A stretch of DNA of 64,000 nucleotides from Pseudotabrizicola alkalilacus (GTDB lineage Bacteria > Pseudomonadota > Alphaproteobacteria > Rhodobacterales > Rhodobacteraceae). Each line of letters opens with the position of its first letter. Within the stretch, counting starts at the first letter, position 1. A program made the translations under genes and the position numbers. The stretch covers positions 124,001 to 188,000 of the forward strand of contig NZ_QWEY01000003.1 of the NCBI RefSeq assembly GCF_003443995.1. Reading direction: 5' to 3'. The notes below the pieces were generated by a model that did not search any database, had not been told where the DNA came from, and saw only the letters and a list, made by a program, of their open reading frames with translations. Positions 16,246 to 25,040 of this stretch are shown here, in pieces.

Positions 16246-16766
16246 CGCCAACCATTGTAAGTTATTGATTTACGGGCAGTTTATTTGCCCGTGGAGACCG
16301 ATTCGGGGTTCGCCTGAAGCGTGAACAGACTGACAACTCTGGCCAATTCGGGACAATTCCTCCCGATGAGAGCCGAAGAAAGTCCCGAAGCAGTTCCGCG
16401 ATCGTTCCGGGCCGGTGGCGCCCGAGGTCGGAGCGCTGGAAAATTCGTAATCAAACAACTTTTTGGCAAAAATGGAGGCAGAACCGCCCCAAGCAGATCA
16501 ATACCTTAAAGAAAAGTGGAAACAGGCTGAGAGGGCATATCAGTGACCCTGCCCAGCTTGAATGCGCTGCGATAAGTCGGTCAGTGCGCGGGTGTCATGC
16601 CCATCAACCCCGACATGGCACGGCAGGTTAATCCCCTGCTTGCGCGGTGCTGAGTATGTAAGGACGGAAAGGGCGGGGCGCAGGCTTCGCCCTTTTCTTC
16701 CATCCCAGCGCACAAATTCCAGATGCGCGCATAAAAGCTTAGGGTAACAACCTGAGTGTGCCCCCA
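16246..16766. other. Gene-poor stretch between the two integrase elements
   Basis: No convincing gene. It has a hairpin ACGGGCA (16272-16278)/TGCCCGT (16286-16292) and a terminator-like hairpin at 16668-16695. It may be the old flank of tRNA-Gly or the remnant of a second element. Confidence 0.5.
16668..16700 (+). terminator. Terminator-like hairpin
   Basis: AAAGGGCG (16668-16675) pairs with CGCCCTTT (16688-16695), followed by TCTTC. No gene clearly reads into it. Confidence 0.5.
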
Positions 16767-16955
16767 ATGCCTGCGCCCGTCACCCTGCCCGAACTTCAAA
16801 AGATGCACCGCATGTCGGCTGCACTGGTCATCACTGATCCGGTCTATCTGCCGGTCTTTGAGCGGATCGAACATGAACTTGCGACCTATGAAGCCAAAGA
16901 CGATGCTATCAGCCGCGCCCGTGCGATTGCTGCACGTCAAAGAGCGGTGGCTTGA
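16767..16955 (+). CDS. Small protein of unknown function beside the second integrase
   Basis: 62 residues from ATG 16767 (65 if GTG 16758 is used). It is helical and charged, starting MPAPVTLPELQKMHRMSAAL and ending with AIAARQRAVA. Its last 19 bases overlap the 3' end of the convergent integrase gene. No helix-turn-helix is clear. An excisionase-like or accessory role is possible from position only. Confidence 0.5.
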   Translation: MPAPVTLPELQKMHRMSAALVITDPVYLPVFERIEHELATYEAKDDAISRARAIAARQRAVA

Positions 16956-18241
16956 AGCAGGCTTTGCTTCTGTTCCAGAGTGCCGCCATCGCCATAGCGT
17001 TCCCGCGTCAACCTGTGACCGAAGAGATCACGCCTGATCCGGTCATCAATTCCAGCCGCCAGCATCCGATCCTCAAAGGCATGGCGCAGGGAGTAGAGGG
17101 TGTGATCGTCGCTTTCCATCAACCCGTTTTCACGCATGAACTTGTTGACCGTGCCCGATAGGCTGGCACTGCTTTCCCGGTAGCGCGGGAATCCCTCTGG
17201 GAACGCTTTCAAGGCTTCCAGCGATACACCAAGCAAGGGCACGATGCGCTTGGCATACTTGCTCTTGATCTGCCGTCCTTCCGGCTCAATCGCAATGTGC
17301 GGAACATCATGATCCAGCCGGATTGTCTTCGCGCTCAAGGCAGCAAGTTCTGACAGGCGGCAGCCGGTGTTCACCATGACCAGCAGGATCGCCCTTGCTT
17401 CGGGGTTCAGACCGTCCAGTGCGCCCTGCCCCAGTATTTTCTCTTTGATCCATGCTGTTGAAAATGGTGGTCGCTTTTTCGCATCCGCCTCTTTGAACGC
17501 CAGATCGGTCAAAGGCAGGACAAGACCGAGACGCTTCATCCGGTTCACGGTTTTCAGAATGTCGCCAAGGTGGATCAGGTCTTTGTTGGCGCTGTTCGGC
17601 GTCAACTCTTCCTCTTCCAGCCGTTCCATCCACCAGTTGCGGAAATCCAGCATATCGTCGCCGGTAATGTCTTTGATGGCCTTGTCACCGACGACCGCGA
17701 TGAAATTGCCAACAGCTTTCTTTCGCGGGTTCTTCCAGCGCCGTAGCTGGTCCTCTGACTTGCCGAGCGTCTTATCCTTCGCCAACGTCCAGTAGTGCTC
17801 TAGGGCCTTGCTGACGGTCAGTGGCGGCTCTTTGGCGCCGCCAAGCAGCGCAGCGGCATCAAGGGTATCAGGACTGTCAGGGGTATCTTTGAACCCTGAC
17901 ACCGCAGCGAACCTGTCGCGTAGTTCTTCTATCGGTAGCTTGGCGACCTGATCAGCCCGCAAGTAGCGAAAGCCCCTTGCTTCGGCGAGGTCACGGGCCG
18001 CAGCGAACCGCTGTTCGGCGTCCGTGGTGTCACCGGCAAGCCTTGCTTCCCATGCAGCAATCATCTGATCCCAAGTCGCCGCTTCTTTCGATTTTGCGTG
18101 TGAAAGAGAGTCCGTATGGAGGCTAGTGACATGAAAATTTGCGCTCCACCTCGCACAACCACGCCGCCTTCGGTTGTCTCTGTTCGCACCGATAGCAGAC
18201 GAACCCACTTCAACTGCGGCGTAGTTCGATTTCCCCAACAT
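16937..18241 (-). CDS. Tyrosine integrase of a second element beside tRNA-Ser
   Basis: 434 residues. The catalytic domain has Arg in NTGCRLSELAAL, the box LYSLRHAFEDRM with Arg386 and His387 (Tyr383 in place of the usual first His), His409 in LFGHRL and nucleophile Tyr416 in RERYGDGG. The N-terminal 45 residues match poorly with integrases, so the true start may differ or this end may be decayed. The gene lies about 190 bases from the 3' end of tRNA-Ser and reads away from it, which fits insertion at that tRNA. I could not find a second copy of the tRNA-Ser end, so the element may be a remnant. Confidence 0.85.
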   Translation of the reverse strand: MLGKSNYAAVEVGSSAIGANRDNRRRRGCARWSANFHVTSLHTDSLSHAKSKEAATWDQMIAAWEARLAGDTTDAEQRFAAARDLAEARGFRYLRADQVAKLPIEELRDRFAAVSGFKDTPDSPDTLDAAALLGGAKEPPLTVSKALEHYWTLAKDKTLGKSEDQLRRWKNPRKKAVGNFIAVVGDKAIKDITGDDMLDFRNWWMERLEEEELTPNSANKDLIHLGDILKTVNRMKRLGLVLPLTDLAFKEADAKKRPPFSTAWIKEKILGQGALDGLNPEARAILLVMVNTGCRLSELAALSAKTIRLDHDVPHIAIEPEGRQIKSKYAKRIVPLLGVSLEALKAFPEGFPRYRESSASLSGTVNKFMRENGLMESDDHTLYSLRHAFEDRMLAAGIDDRIRRDLFGHRLTRERYGDGGTLEQKQSLLQATAL

Positions 18242-18434
18242 ACTGAAAGTGCGTCACTTTTTGAATCCGTCTCGATTTGGATGAAGGGCGGATGGAAAGA
18301 GACGCGGGGCGTTCAGAGACCGATTTCGGCTGAAACGCCAGTCTCCGAAAGTCGGATGGCTCAGCTAAACCCCTTTAAAACAAAAAGAAAAAAGTCCCCG
18401 TCAGGGACCTTATCTCGGGTTTGCGATGTGCAAA

Positions 18435-18522
18435 TGGCGGAGTGGAAGGGATTCGAACCCTCGAGACGTTGCCGTCTGCACCCTTAGCAGGGGTGTGCCT
18501 TCGACCACTCGGCCACCACTCC
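18435..18522 (-). tRNA. tRNA-Ser (anticodon GCT)
   Basis: 88 nt including encoded CCA. Acceptor arms GGAGTGG/CCACTCC, anticodon loop CTGCTAA giving GCT, a long variable arm typical of serine tRNAs, and T loop GGTTCGAATCC. The 3' end faces the second integrase gene. Confidence 0.95.
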
Positions 18523-18976
18523 ACTGACCCGTTTAAAGACGCAGGCGGGCGGGGGCAAGGGGCTTGCGTGGAAATATTCTGCGGCGGGCAAAGATCGGGT
18601 TTCAGTGCAGGTTTTTCCATCGGAAAGGGGGCTTCCCTTCTCCCTTATTTGCGGGCTGCGCCACCGCGGCAACTCCTTTGGTCAGACCACAGTGACACGA
18701 TGACCTGGTTTCTGCGGTACTGACGGGGCCTGTCCTTGGCCTCAGACTGGTCTTGCGGCTTAAGGTCATCGCCGGGTCCGGACCGGGTGATGCGATTGCA
18801 GACAAGATGCGCCGCGCCATGCTGCTGTCGGCGTGCGACTGAACGTCCCTGTCCCAACTCACCGTTGCTATTGGGCTGTGGATCGCCGCCGTCGTCAGCT
18901 TTGCTGCGCTTTTGGGGCTCCATTGGGTCTTGAAGAAACCGTCGCAGACAGTCACAGACGGCGGGACCGCTGCTGA
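18523..18976. other. Stretch with no intact gene
   Basis: No credible full gene. Around 18857-18980 one plus-strand frame encodes a membrane-span-like segment (LTVAIGLWIAAVVSFAALLG) ending at a TGA, but a stop codon cuts it off upstream and no ATG/GTG/TTG start serves it. It may be a decayed gene. Confidence 0.4.
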
Positions 18977-19198
18977 TTGAGGACTGCATCGATGCCCCCC
19001 AGCCTACCCTTGCCCCTGAACGGCCCCGGCTGTGACCGGCAGTCCTTGACGCGAAGCGGCGCTCTGGCGCGCAATGAGGCACTGCGCCCCGACATTATCA
19101 CCATCGACGGTGGCTCCACGGATTTTGGGCGCTTTGGCGCTGACGGCGACCTGCACTCTGCGCTATGGGCGCCCCGGCCGGGTGAGATGGCGCCGTGA
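18977..19198 (+). pseudogene. Truncated remnant of an AtuA-like (DUF1446) gene
   Basis: The frame contains ARNEALRPDIITIDGGSTD, which resembles the N-terminal signature of the acyclic terpene utilisation AtuA family (PDxIxxDxGSTD). Only about 70 codons remain, against several hundred in the family. Its TGA overlaps the GTG start of the next gene, as if the two were once coupled. The missing remainder suggests a deletion after the signature. The assignment rests on one motif. Confidence 0.4.
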
Positions 19199-20220
19199 CC
19201 CTCTTGACCAGGCCACGTCTGCTGACCTTTGCCATCGCCGCTGCCGGGGCTGTGCTGTTCCTGCTGCTGCACCTGCCGCTTGCGCTGCTGCTGGGGCCAA
19301 TGGCCGCCTGTCTTGTCGCCGCCCTGTTGGGCGCGAAGATGCAGGATGCGGGCACGCTCGGCACCTTCATGCGCACCTTTCTGGGCGTAGCGGTCGGCTC
19401 ATCGATCACGCCGGAAACCATCGGGCATCTGCCCGATTTTGCGCTGTCGCTGCTGTTCGTGCCTTTGTTCATCGTGGTGATCGGCGCGGTCGGCTATCCG
19501 CTGTTCCGCTATGTCTTTGGCTTCAACCACCCCACCGCCTGGTATGCCGCCATGCCCGGCGGGTTGCAGGATATGCTGGTGTTTGGCGAAGAGGCCGGGG
19601 GCGACGTGCGCGCGCTGTCGCTGATTCACGCCACCCGCGTTCTGGTCATTGTGACCGCTGCGCCGCTCATCATGACGCTGTACTGGGGCATCGACCTGAG
19701 CCAGCCGCCCGGCAAACCGGCACTGGATACCGATCCGGTGCAGATCGTGCTGATCATTTTTGCCGCCTTTGCGGGCTGGAAGATCGCCGAAAGGGTCGGC
19801 CTGTTCGGTGCATCGATCCTTGGCCCGATGATCCTGACCGCAGTGCTGTCGCTGAGCGGCCTCATCACCACCCGCCCGCCCGCCGAAATCATCTGGGCGG
19901 CGCAGTTTTTTATCGGCATCGCGGTTGGGGTCAAATACTCCGGCATCACCTGGCGCGAGTTGCGCATCGACGTGGGCGCAGGGGTGGTCTATGCCCTGAT
20001 CTTGGCCGCGATCTCGCTGGCGTTTTTCGAGGTGATTTATCTGGCAGGCCTTGCGCCTGCGCTGGATGCCTTTCTCGCCTTTCTGCCCGGTGGTCAGGCG
20101 GAGATGGTGGTGATCGCCATCATCGCCGGGGCCGATCTGGCCTATGTGGTCAGCCACCATCTGCTGCGGATCATCATCGTGATCCTGCTTGCGCCCATCG
20201 TGGCCCGCCTGTTTCGTTAG
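19195..20220 (+). CDS. AbrB-family integral membrane protein
   Basis: 341 residues with about ten membrane spans in two similar halves. The signature GFNHPTAWYAAMPGG and the later LAFLPGGQAEMVVIA are the paired PGG motifs of the family once called ammonia monooxygenase. The function of the family is not established; transport or regulation has been suggested. The start is GTG 19195, overlapping the preceding stop, with no better ATG. A short hairpin repeat follows the gene. Confidence 0.85.
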   Translation: MTLLTRPRLLTFAIAAAGAVLFLLLHLPLALLLGPMAACLVAALLGAKMQDAGTLGTFMRTFLGVAVGSSITPETIGHLPDFALSLLFVPLFIVVIGAVGYPLFRYVFGFNHPTAWYAAMPGGLQDMLVFGEEAGGDVRALSLIHATRVLVIVTAAPLIMTLYWGIDLSQPPGKPALDTDPVQIVLIIFAAFAGWKIAERVGLFGASILGPMILTAVLSLSGLITTRPPAEIIWAAQFFIGIAVGVKYSGITWRELRIDVGAGVVYALILAAISLAFFEVIYLAGLAPALDAFLAFLPGGQAEMVVIAIIAGADLAYVVSHHLLRIIIVILLAPIVARLFR

Positions 20221-20244
20221 CCGTGGCGACGCCCCCCACCCCAT

Positions 20245-20265
20245 CCCTCCCCACAAGGGGGAGGG
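20245..20265. repeat. REP-like GC hairpin
   Basis: CCCTCCCC (20245-20252) and GGGGAGGG (20258-20265) form a hairpin of the CCCTCCCCACAAGGGGGAGGG type often scattered between genes in Proteobacteria. No T-tract follows, so it is not a typical terminator. I saw one copy in this window. Confidence 0.5.
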
Positions 20266-20438
20266 GGCCGTCTGGTGCCCGCCGCGCGTTGACCGGTCTG
20301 ACACCAGCGCCGGACCTGACCGGATATCCGCCGATGGCCCCGAGCCATGGCTGGCCCTGACCCTGTAAAACGGATAGAGGTCGGGGTCTGGACCGGTCTT
20401 CCCGATCCGCAGCATCCCCCTGATATACCGGAGCCGAC

Positions 20439-20741
20439 ATGCGCCTTCTGACCGTTGTTTCCCTTGGCCTTTCCCTGAGTGCGGGGGCGGCCCTTGCATC
20501 AGAACCGCTCGCGTTCGAGGGGCGTTGGGATTGTGAGGTGGCGCAGTTCACCTTTACCGCAGACAGCTACAACAACGGCTCTGACGACATGCCGATCACC
20601 GATATCGCGGCAGATGGAAACGGCTTTACCCTGTCGTTCGAGGATGACTACCAACTGCATGTTGCGCTGAACGACGATGGCACGCTTTACTGGTTCTCAC
20701 CCGTCTCGGGTGACAGTTTTACCTGCACCCGGCTGGACTGA
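20439..20741 (+). CDS. Small periplasmic protein of unknown function
   Basis: 100 residues with a cleavable signal peptide (MRLLTVVSLGLSLSAGAALA, cut before SEP). The mature part is short, acidic and beta-rich with two cysteines, in WDCEVAQFTF and FTCTRLD, likely forming a disulfide. This looks like a small lipocalin-like or barrel fold seen in many uncharacterised Rhodobacterales proteins. It lies alone upstream of the RidA gene. No partner or pathway can be named. Confidence 0.75.
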   Translation: MRLLTVVSLGLSLSAGAALASEPLAFEGRWDCEVAQFTFTADSYNNGSDDMPITDIAADGNGFTLSFEDDYQLHVALNDDGTLYWFSPVSGDSFTCTRLD

Positions 20742-20805
20742 GGCCCTTTCCTTTGCGCAATCCCGCCGCTAGGCAGGCTGTGGATTTCACAAACGGAGCT
20801 TCATT

Positions 20806-21159
20806 ATGAACGACGACATCAAACGCATCGGCACCGGCGCGCGCATGAGCGAAGGCGTGTGCTACAATGGTATCATCTGGCTGGCCGGTCAGGTCGGCAC
20901 CGCCGGTGAGCCTGTGGCCGATCAGACCCGCACCTGTCTGGCTGAAGTGGACCGGATTCTGGCCGAAGCCGGCACCGACAAAACCCGCATCCTGTCGGCG
21001 CAGATCTGGCTGGCCGACATGGCGGATTTTGCCGAGATGAACGCGGTCTGGGATGCCTGGGTGCCGCAGGGCCATACCCCGGCGCGTGCGACCGGTGAGG
21101 CAAAGCTGGCGGCCCCGACATATCTGGTCGAAGTGATTGTCACCGCTGCACTGAAGTAA
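20806..21159 (+). CDS. RidA-family (YjgF/UK114) protein
   Basis: 117 residues of the YjgF/YER057c/UK114 family. Members hydrolyse reactive enamine/imine intermediates from PLP enzymes. The conserved start YNGIIWLAGQVG and the end PTYLVEVIVTAAL are present. The Arg that binds the substrate carboxylate in true RidA should follow the ARATGEAKLA region; ARATGEA is visible. Several subfamilies lack the deaminase activity, so the role stays general. It stands alone, ending at a strong bidirectional terminator shared with pgi. Confidence 0.85.
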   Translation: MNDDIKRIGTGARMSEGVCYNGIIWLAGQVGTAGEPVADQTRTCLAEVDRILAEAGTDKTRILSAQIWLADMADFAEMNAVWDAWVPQGHTPARATGEAKLAAPTYLVEVIVTAALK

Positions 21160-21166
21160 CAGCCCG

Positions 21167-21206
21167 GTCCTGCCGGGCCAATCTCTGGCCCGGCAGGACA
21201 GTTTTT
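21167..21206. terminator. Bidirectional terminator between RidA gene and pgi
   Basis: A perfect 14-bp stem GTCCTGCCGGGCCA (21167-21180)/TGGCCCGGCAGGAC (21186-21199) with T-run GTTTTTC on the plus side. It lies between two convergent genes. Confidence 0.9.
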
Positions 21207-22807
21207 CAGCTGCGGAACCACGCCGCCAGCTGCGCCGTCGATCCGTCTTTGGCCTCGGTCCCGGTCTTGCCTTCCAGCACAGGCTGCAAGGCGAGCGCCA
21301 GCTCCTTGCCCAGCTCGACCCCCCATTGGTCATAGGAATTGACGCCCAGAATGACACCCTCGACAAACACCCGGTGCTCATACAGCGCGATGATCTGGCC
21401 CAGCACAAACGGCGTCAGCTGATCATATGCGAGGGTGGTGCTGGGGCGGTTGCCGGGGAAGACGCGATGGCGGGCCTGACGGTCCAGCTCGGCCCCGCTC
21501 AGCCCCTTGCGTGCCATGATCTCGGTGGCCTCGGGCAAGGACCGGCCGCGCAACAGTGCCTCCGATTGCGCCAGACAATTCGCCACCAGCAGCAGATGCT
21601 GATGCGCCAGATCAGGCTCATGCCCGCGTTTGGCCACCAGAAATTCGCACGGCACCACCCGGGTGCCCTGATGGATCAGCTGGTAAAACGCGTGCTGGCC
21701 ATTGGTGCCCGGTTCCCCCCAGACCACCGGGCCGGAATGATAGGGCAGATCGGTGCCATCCATCGCCACCCGCTTGCCGTTCGATTCCATCTCCAGCTGT
21801 TGCAGATAGGCTGGCAGGCGGCTGAGCCGCTGATCATAGGGCAGCACGGCACGGGTGGTGTAGCCGCAGATCTGGTTGTGCCAGATCCCCACCAGCGCCA
21901 GCAGCACCGGCAGGTTTTCGGCAAAGGGGGCGGTGCGGAAATGCGCATCCATCGCCGCCCCGCCGCGCAGGAATTCGGCAAACCCCTCCGGCCCCACCGC
22001 CAGCATCAGCGACAGCCCGATCGGGCCCCACATCGAATAGCGCCCGCCGACCCAATCCTCGAATCCGAACACCCGTTCACTTGCGATGCCAAAAGCCGCC
22101 GTCTTCTCCGCCGCCGTGGACACAGCCGCAAATTGCGCCGCCGGATCGGTCACCTTTTGTGCCATCCAGAGCCGGACAGTTTCGGCATTGGTCATCGTCT
22201 CGATGGTGGTAAAGGTCTTTGATGCCACGATCACCAGCGTGGTTTCCGGGTTCAGCCCGCGCAGAATATCCGCCGCGTGGGCGCCATCCACGTTCGAGAT
22301 GAAATGGCAGCGCGGCCCGTCATGAAACGGCGCCAGCGCCAGCACCGCCATTGCCGGGCCAAGGTCTGACCCGCCGATGCCAATGTTCACAACATCGGTG
22401 ATCTTGCCGCCCTGCCCGGTGAAGCGCCCGTCGCGCACATCTGCGGCAAAGCCTTGCATCCGCGCATAGGTGTCGCGCAGCGCGAGGGTGACATCCGTGC
22501 CATCGACGACCAGCGGCGTGTCCATGTTGCGCAGCGCGGTGTGCAGCACGGCGCGGCCTTCGGTCTCGTTGATCTTTGCCCCGGCAAACATCGCCGCGCG
22601 TTTTTGTGCAACCCCGGCAGTTTCGGCCAGGTGCAGCAACAGCGACCGCCCCCGGGCATCAATATTGGTCTTGGCATAGTCCAGCATCATGCCATCGGCC
22701 TTGGCGGTAAACGCGGCGGCGCGGCTGCCATCGGAAAACAGATCAAGGATCGGGCGACCCTCAACCGCGGCGTGATGGTCTTTCAGGGCGTCCCAGGTCT
22801 GGTTCAT
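21206..22807 (-). CDS. pgi: Glucose-6-phosphate isomerase
   Basis: 533 residues, full length. It interconverts glucose-6-phosphate and fructose-6-phosphate in the cytoplasm. The phosphosugar-isomerase signatures are present: [16 protein letters not shown] in the first half, and [18 protein letters not shown] near the end. ATG 22807 lies one base after the stop of pgl (TGA-C-ATG), so the genes are coupled. It is the last gene of the zwf-pgl-pgi operon. In Rhodobacterales this set feeds glucose into the Entner-Doudoroff route, with Pgi returning fructose-6-phosphate. Confidence 0.96.
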   Translation of the reverse strand: MNQTWDALKDHHAAVEGRPILDLFSDGSRAAAFTAKADGMMLDYAKTNIDARGRSLLLHLAETAGVAQKRAAMFAGAKINETEGRAVLHTALRNMDTPLVVDGTDVTLALRDTYARMQGFAADVRDGRFTGQGGKITDVVNIGIGGSDLGPAMAVLALAPFHDGPRCHFISNVDGAHAADILRGLNPETTLVIVASKTFTTIETMTNAETVRLWMAQKVTDPAAQFAAVSTAAEKTAAFGIASERVFGFEDWVGGRYSMWGPIGLSLMLAVGPEGFAEFLRGGAAMDAHFRTAPFAENLPVLLALVGIWHNQICGYTTRAVLPYDQRLSRLPAYLQQLEMESNGKRVAMDGTDLPYHSGPVVWGEPGTNGQHAFYQLIHQGTRVVPCEFLVAKRGHEPDLAHQHLLLVANCLAQSEALLRGRSLPEATEIMARKGLSGAELDRQARHRVFPGNRPSTTLAYDQLTPFVLGQIIALYEHRVFVEGVILGVNSYDQWGVELGKELALALQPVLEGKTGTEAKDGSTAQLAAWFRS

Positions 22808-22808
22808 G

Positions 22809-23480
22809 TCATTCGGTCCAATGAACGGTTGCAACATCCAGCACCGCGCGCACCGGCGCTTCGGTGATGGAAAGGCTTTGGGCCCGCTCCAGCGCGGCGC
22901 GCTTTTCCGGGCCCTTGATCAGGATATGAGTGTGAAAGGCCGATTTCAGCGCCGGGGCCGACAGGGTGATGCGCGGCTCGCCCGCCGCTTCGGCTCGCAG
23001 CGCCATCAGGAGCGGCGCATCGGGCGCAAGCGCCTGCTCCAGCAGGTCCGCGCCGGGGAACAGGCTGGCGGTGTGCATATCCGCCCCCATCCCGAGCAGC
23101 AGGACCGAGATCGGCAGATGCGGCTTCAGGCCCGCCGACAGAGCCTCCAGCATCTCTTCGGGCTGATCGGCCGGGGCATAGAGCGGCACCAACTGCGCCT
23201 TTGCGGCTGGCCCGCGCAGCAGGCGTTCGCGCAACAGCCGGGTGTTGGAGCGCGAACTGCTTTCCGGCACCCAGCGTTCATCGTTCAAAAACACCGCCAC
23301 ATTCGGCCAGTCCAGATCGACCCCCGACAGCGTGTCAAACACCGGCCCCGGCGTGGTGCCACCCGGAACGCACAATGAGGCATGGCCATCGCGGCGCAGA
23401 AACGCGCCCAACTCGCTGGCGATCTGCTTGGCCAGTGCCAGATACATCATCTCGGCATCAGGGTATGAGACAAAATCCAT
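22809..23480 (-). CDS. pgl: 6-phosphogluconolactonase
   Basis: 223 residues, DevB-type lactonase of the glucosamine-6-phosphate isomerase superfamily. It hydrolyses 6-phosphogluconolactone made by Zwf. Visible motifs are [16 protein letters not shown] near residue 36, [10 protein letters not shown] near 63 and [17 protein letters not shown] near 125; the DERW and GMGxDxHxAS elements form the active site. It starts at 23480 in TGATG overlap with the zwf stop and ends one base before pgi. Confidence 0.95.
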   Translation of the reverse strand: MDFVSYPDAEMMYLALAKQIASELGAFLRRDGHASLCVPGGTTPGPVFDTLSGVDLDWPNVAVFLNDERWVPESSSRSNTRLLRERLLRGPAAKAQLVPLYAPADQPEEMLEALSAGLKPHLPISVLLLGMGADMHTASLFPGADLLEQALAPDAPLLMALRAEAAGEPRITLSAPALKSAFHTHILIKGPEKRAALERAQSLSITEAPVRAVLDVATVHWTE

Positions 23481-24931
23481 CAGCGTATCTCCCGCCAGCG
23501 GCGTCCGTCGCGATGCATCAGCATCAACGCATCCTCTGGCCCCGAAGATCCCGCGTCATAACCTTGTGGCTTTGCGCCGGTGGCGTTCCAGCCTTCGATG
23601 ATCGGATCGGTCCAGGCCCAGGCCGCCTCGACCTCGTCGCCGCGCATGAACAGGGTCTGGTTGCCGCGGATCACGTCCATGATCAGCCGCTCATAGGCGT
23701 CGGGAATATCCTCCGCCTCATCGCCCAGCACCCCGGCAAAGGACATGTCCAGCGGCACCTGCATCAGCCGCATGCCGCCCGGCCCCGGTTCCTTGATCAT
23801 CACCATCAGGTTCATGCCCTCATCGGGCTGCAACCGGATCACCAGCACATTTTCCCGCCAGCCCTTGGCATCGTCAAAGATCGAGTGCGGCGGCTCACGG
23901 AACGTGATCGCGATTTCACTGGCCCGCGCCCGCAGCCGCTTGCCGGTGCGCAGGTAAAACGGCGTGCCCTTCCAGCGCCAGTTCGACACATGCACCTTGA
24001 GCGCGATATAGCTTTCGGTGGTGCTGGCAGGGTTTTCGCAATGCTCCAGATAGCCGCCCTGCCCGCCCCCGGCAAGGTATTGACCGCGCACGATATCTTG
24101 CTGCGGCACCGGGTCCAGCGCGCGGATGACCTTCAGCTTTTCATCGCGCACCGCGTCGGGGTCAAAGTGATAGGGCGGCTCCATCGCGATCAGGCACAAC
24201 AGCTGCATCATATGGTTCTGCACCATATCGCGCATCGCACCCGACTTGTCGTAATAGGCCCCACGCCCGTCTACGCTGACGGTTTCGGCCACCGTGATCT
24301 GCACATGGTCGACGTATTCCGCCTTCCACAACGGCTCGAACAGGATATTGGCAAAGCGCACCGCCATCAGGTTCTGCACGGTTTCCTTGCCCAGATAATG
24401 GTCGATCCGGTAGATCTGCGTCTCGTGGAAGTGCTGCGCCAGCGTGGCGTTCAGGGCCTTTGCCGTCGCCAGATCACGGCCAAACGGCTTTTCAACCACG
24501 ATCCGGGCGGCATCATCGGCAACGCCATGGCTTTTGAGCCGCAGGGCAATGTCGCCGAACAAGGCCGGGGCGACCGAGAAGTAAAACGCCCGCACCACGC
24601 CATCGCGCATCATGTTTTTCAGCGCGTCCCAGCCGCCCTCACCTTTGGCATCAATCGCGACATAGTGCAGGCGCGACAGAAACTCGGTGATCATCGCCTC
24701 GTCGCGACGGTCCTTTGGCACGAATTCGTCAATCGACTCAGCAACCAGTTTGCGGAACGCGTCGTCGCTCAGCTCACCGCGCGCGGCGCCGATGATGCGG
24801 CTGTCACTGGTCATCTGTCCGGCCACGAAGCGCCGATACAATCCGGGCAGGATCTTGCGGCGGGCCAGATCGCCCGTGCCACCAAAAATCACAAGGTCGA
24901 ACACGTCGACCGGGATGACTCGCGAAACCAT
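23480..24931 (-). CDS. zwf: Glucose-6-phosphate 1-dehydrogenase
   Basis: 483 residues, full length. It oxidises glucose-6-phosphate with NADP(+)/NAD(+) to start the Entner-Doudoroff or oxidative pentose pathway. The Rossmann motif is VIFGGTGDLARRKILPGLY near residue 14 and the active-site stretch is YRIDHYLGKETVQNL near 175 with the catalytic RIDHYLGKE. It is the first gene of the zwf-pgl-pgi operon. A perfect LacI-type palindrome lies 26 bases upstream of ATG 24931, which suggests sugar-responsive repression. Confidence 0.97.
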   Translation of the reverse strand: MVSRVIPVDVFDLVIFGGTGDLARRKILPGLYRRFVAGQMTSDSRIIGAARGELSDDAFRKLVAESIDEFVPKDRRDEAMITEFLSRLHYVAIDAKGEGGWDALKNMMRDGVVRAFYFSVAPALFGDIALRLKSHGVADDAARIVVEKPFGRDLATAKALNATLAQHFHETQIYRIDHYLGKETVQNLMAVRFANILFEPLWKAEYVDHVQITVAETVSVDGRGAYYDKSGAMRDMVQNHMMQLLCLIAMEPPYHFDPDAVRDEKLKVIRALDPVPQQDIVRGQYLAGGGQGGYLEHCENPASTTESYIALKVHVSNWRWKGTPFYLRTGKRLRARASEIAITFREPPHSIFDDAKGWRENVLVIRLQPDEGMNLMVMIKEPGPGGMRLMQVPLDMSFAGVLGDEAEDIPDAYERLIMDVIRGNQTLFMRGDEVEAAWAWTDPIIEGWNATGAKPQGYDAGSSGPEDALMLMHRDGRRWREIR

Positions 24932-24956
24932 GTGGAAATCCTCGCTCCTGCGGCGC

Positions 24957-24970
24957 CGTTAGCGCTAACG
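24957..24970. promoter_or_regulatory. LacI-family operator upstream of zwf
   Basis: CGTTAGCGCTAACG is a perfect 14-bp palindrome with the CG centre typical of LacI/GalR operators. It lies between the zwf start (24931) and any promoter to its right. No lacI-type gene is in the window, so the repressor would act from elsewhere. Confidence 0.7.
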
Positions 24971-25040
24971 CAGCCCTTTTACCCAAGCCGCTGCGCGAAG
25001 TCTAGCATCCGGTTGCGGCGGATCATAGCGCTTCGGCTGA

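Noticed and set aside
16270-16509. Overlapping 62-codon frames right of attR
   Set aside because: Three competing frames on both strands with no start signal or conservation pattern.
18116-18487. 123-codon plus-strand frame
   Set aside because: It runs through the tRNA-Ser gene and has no similarity pattern.
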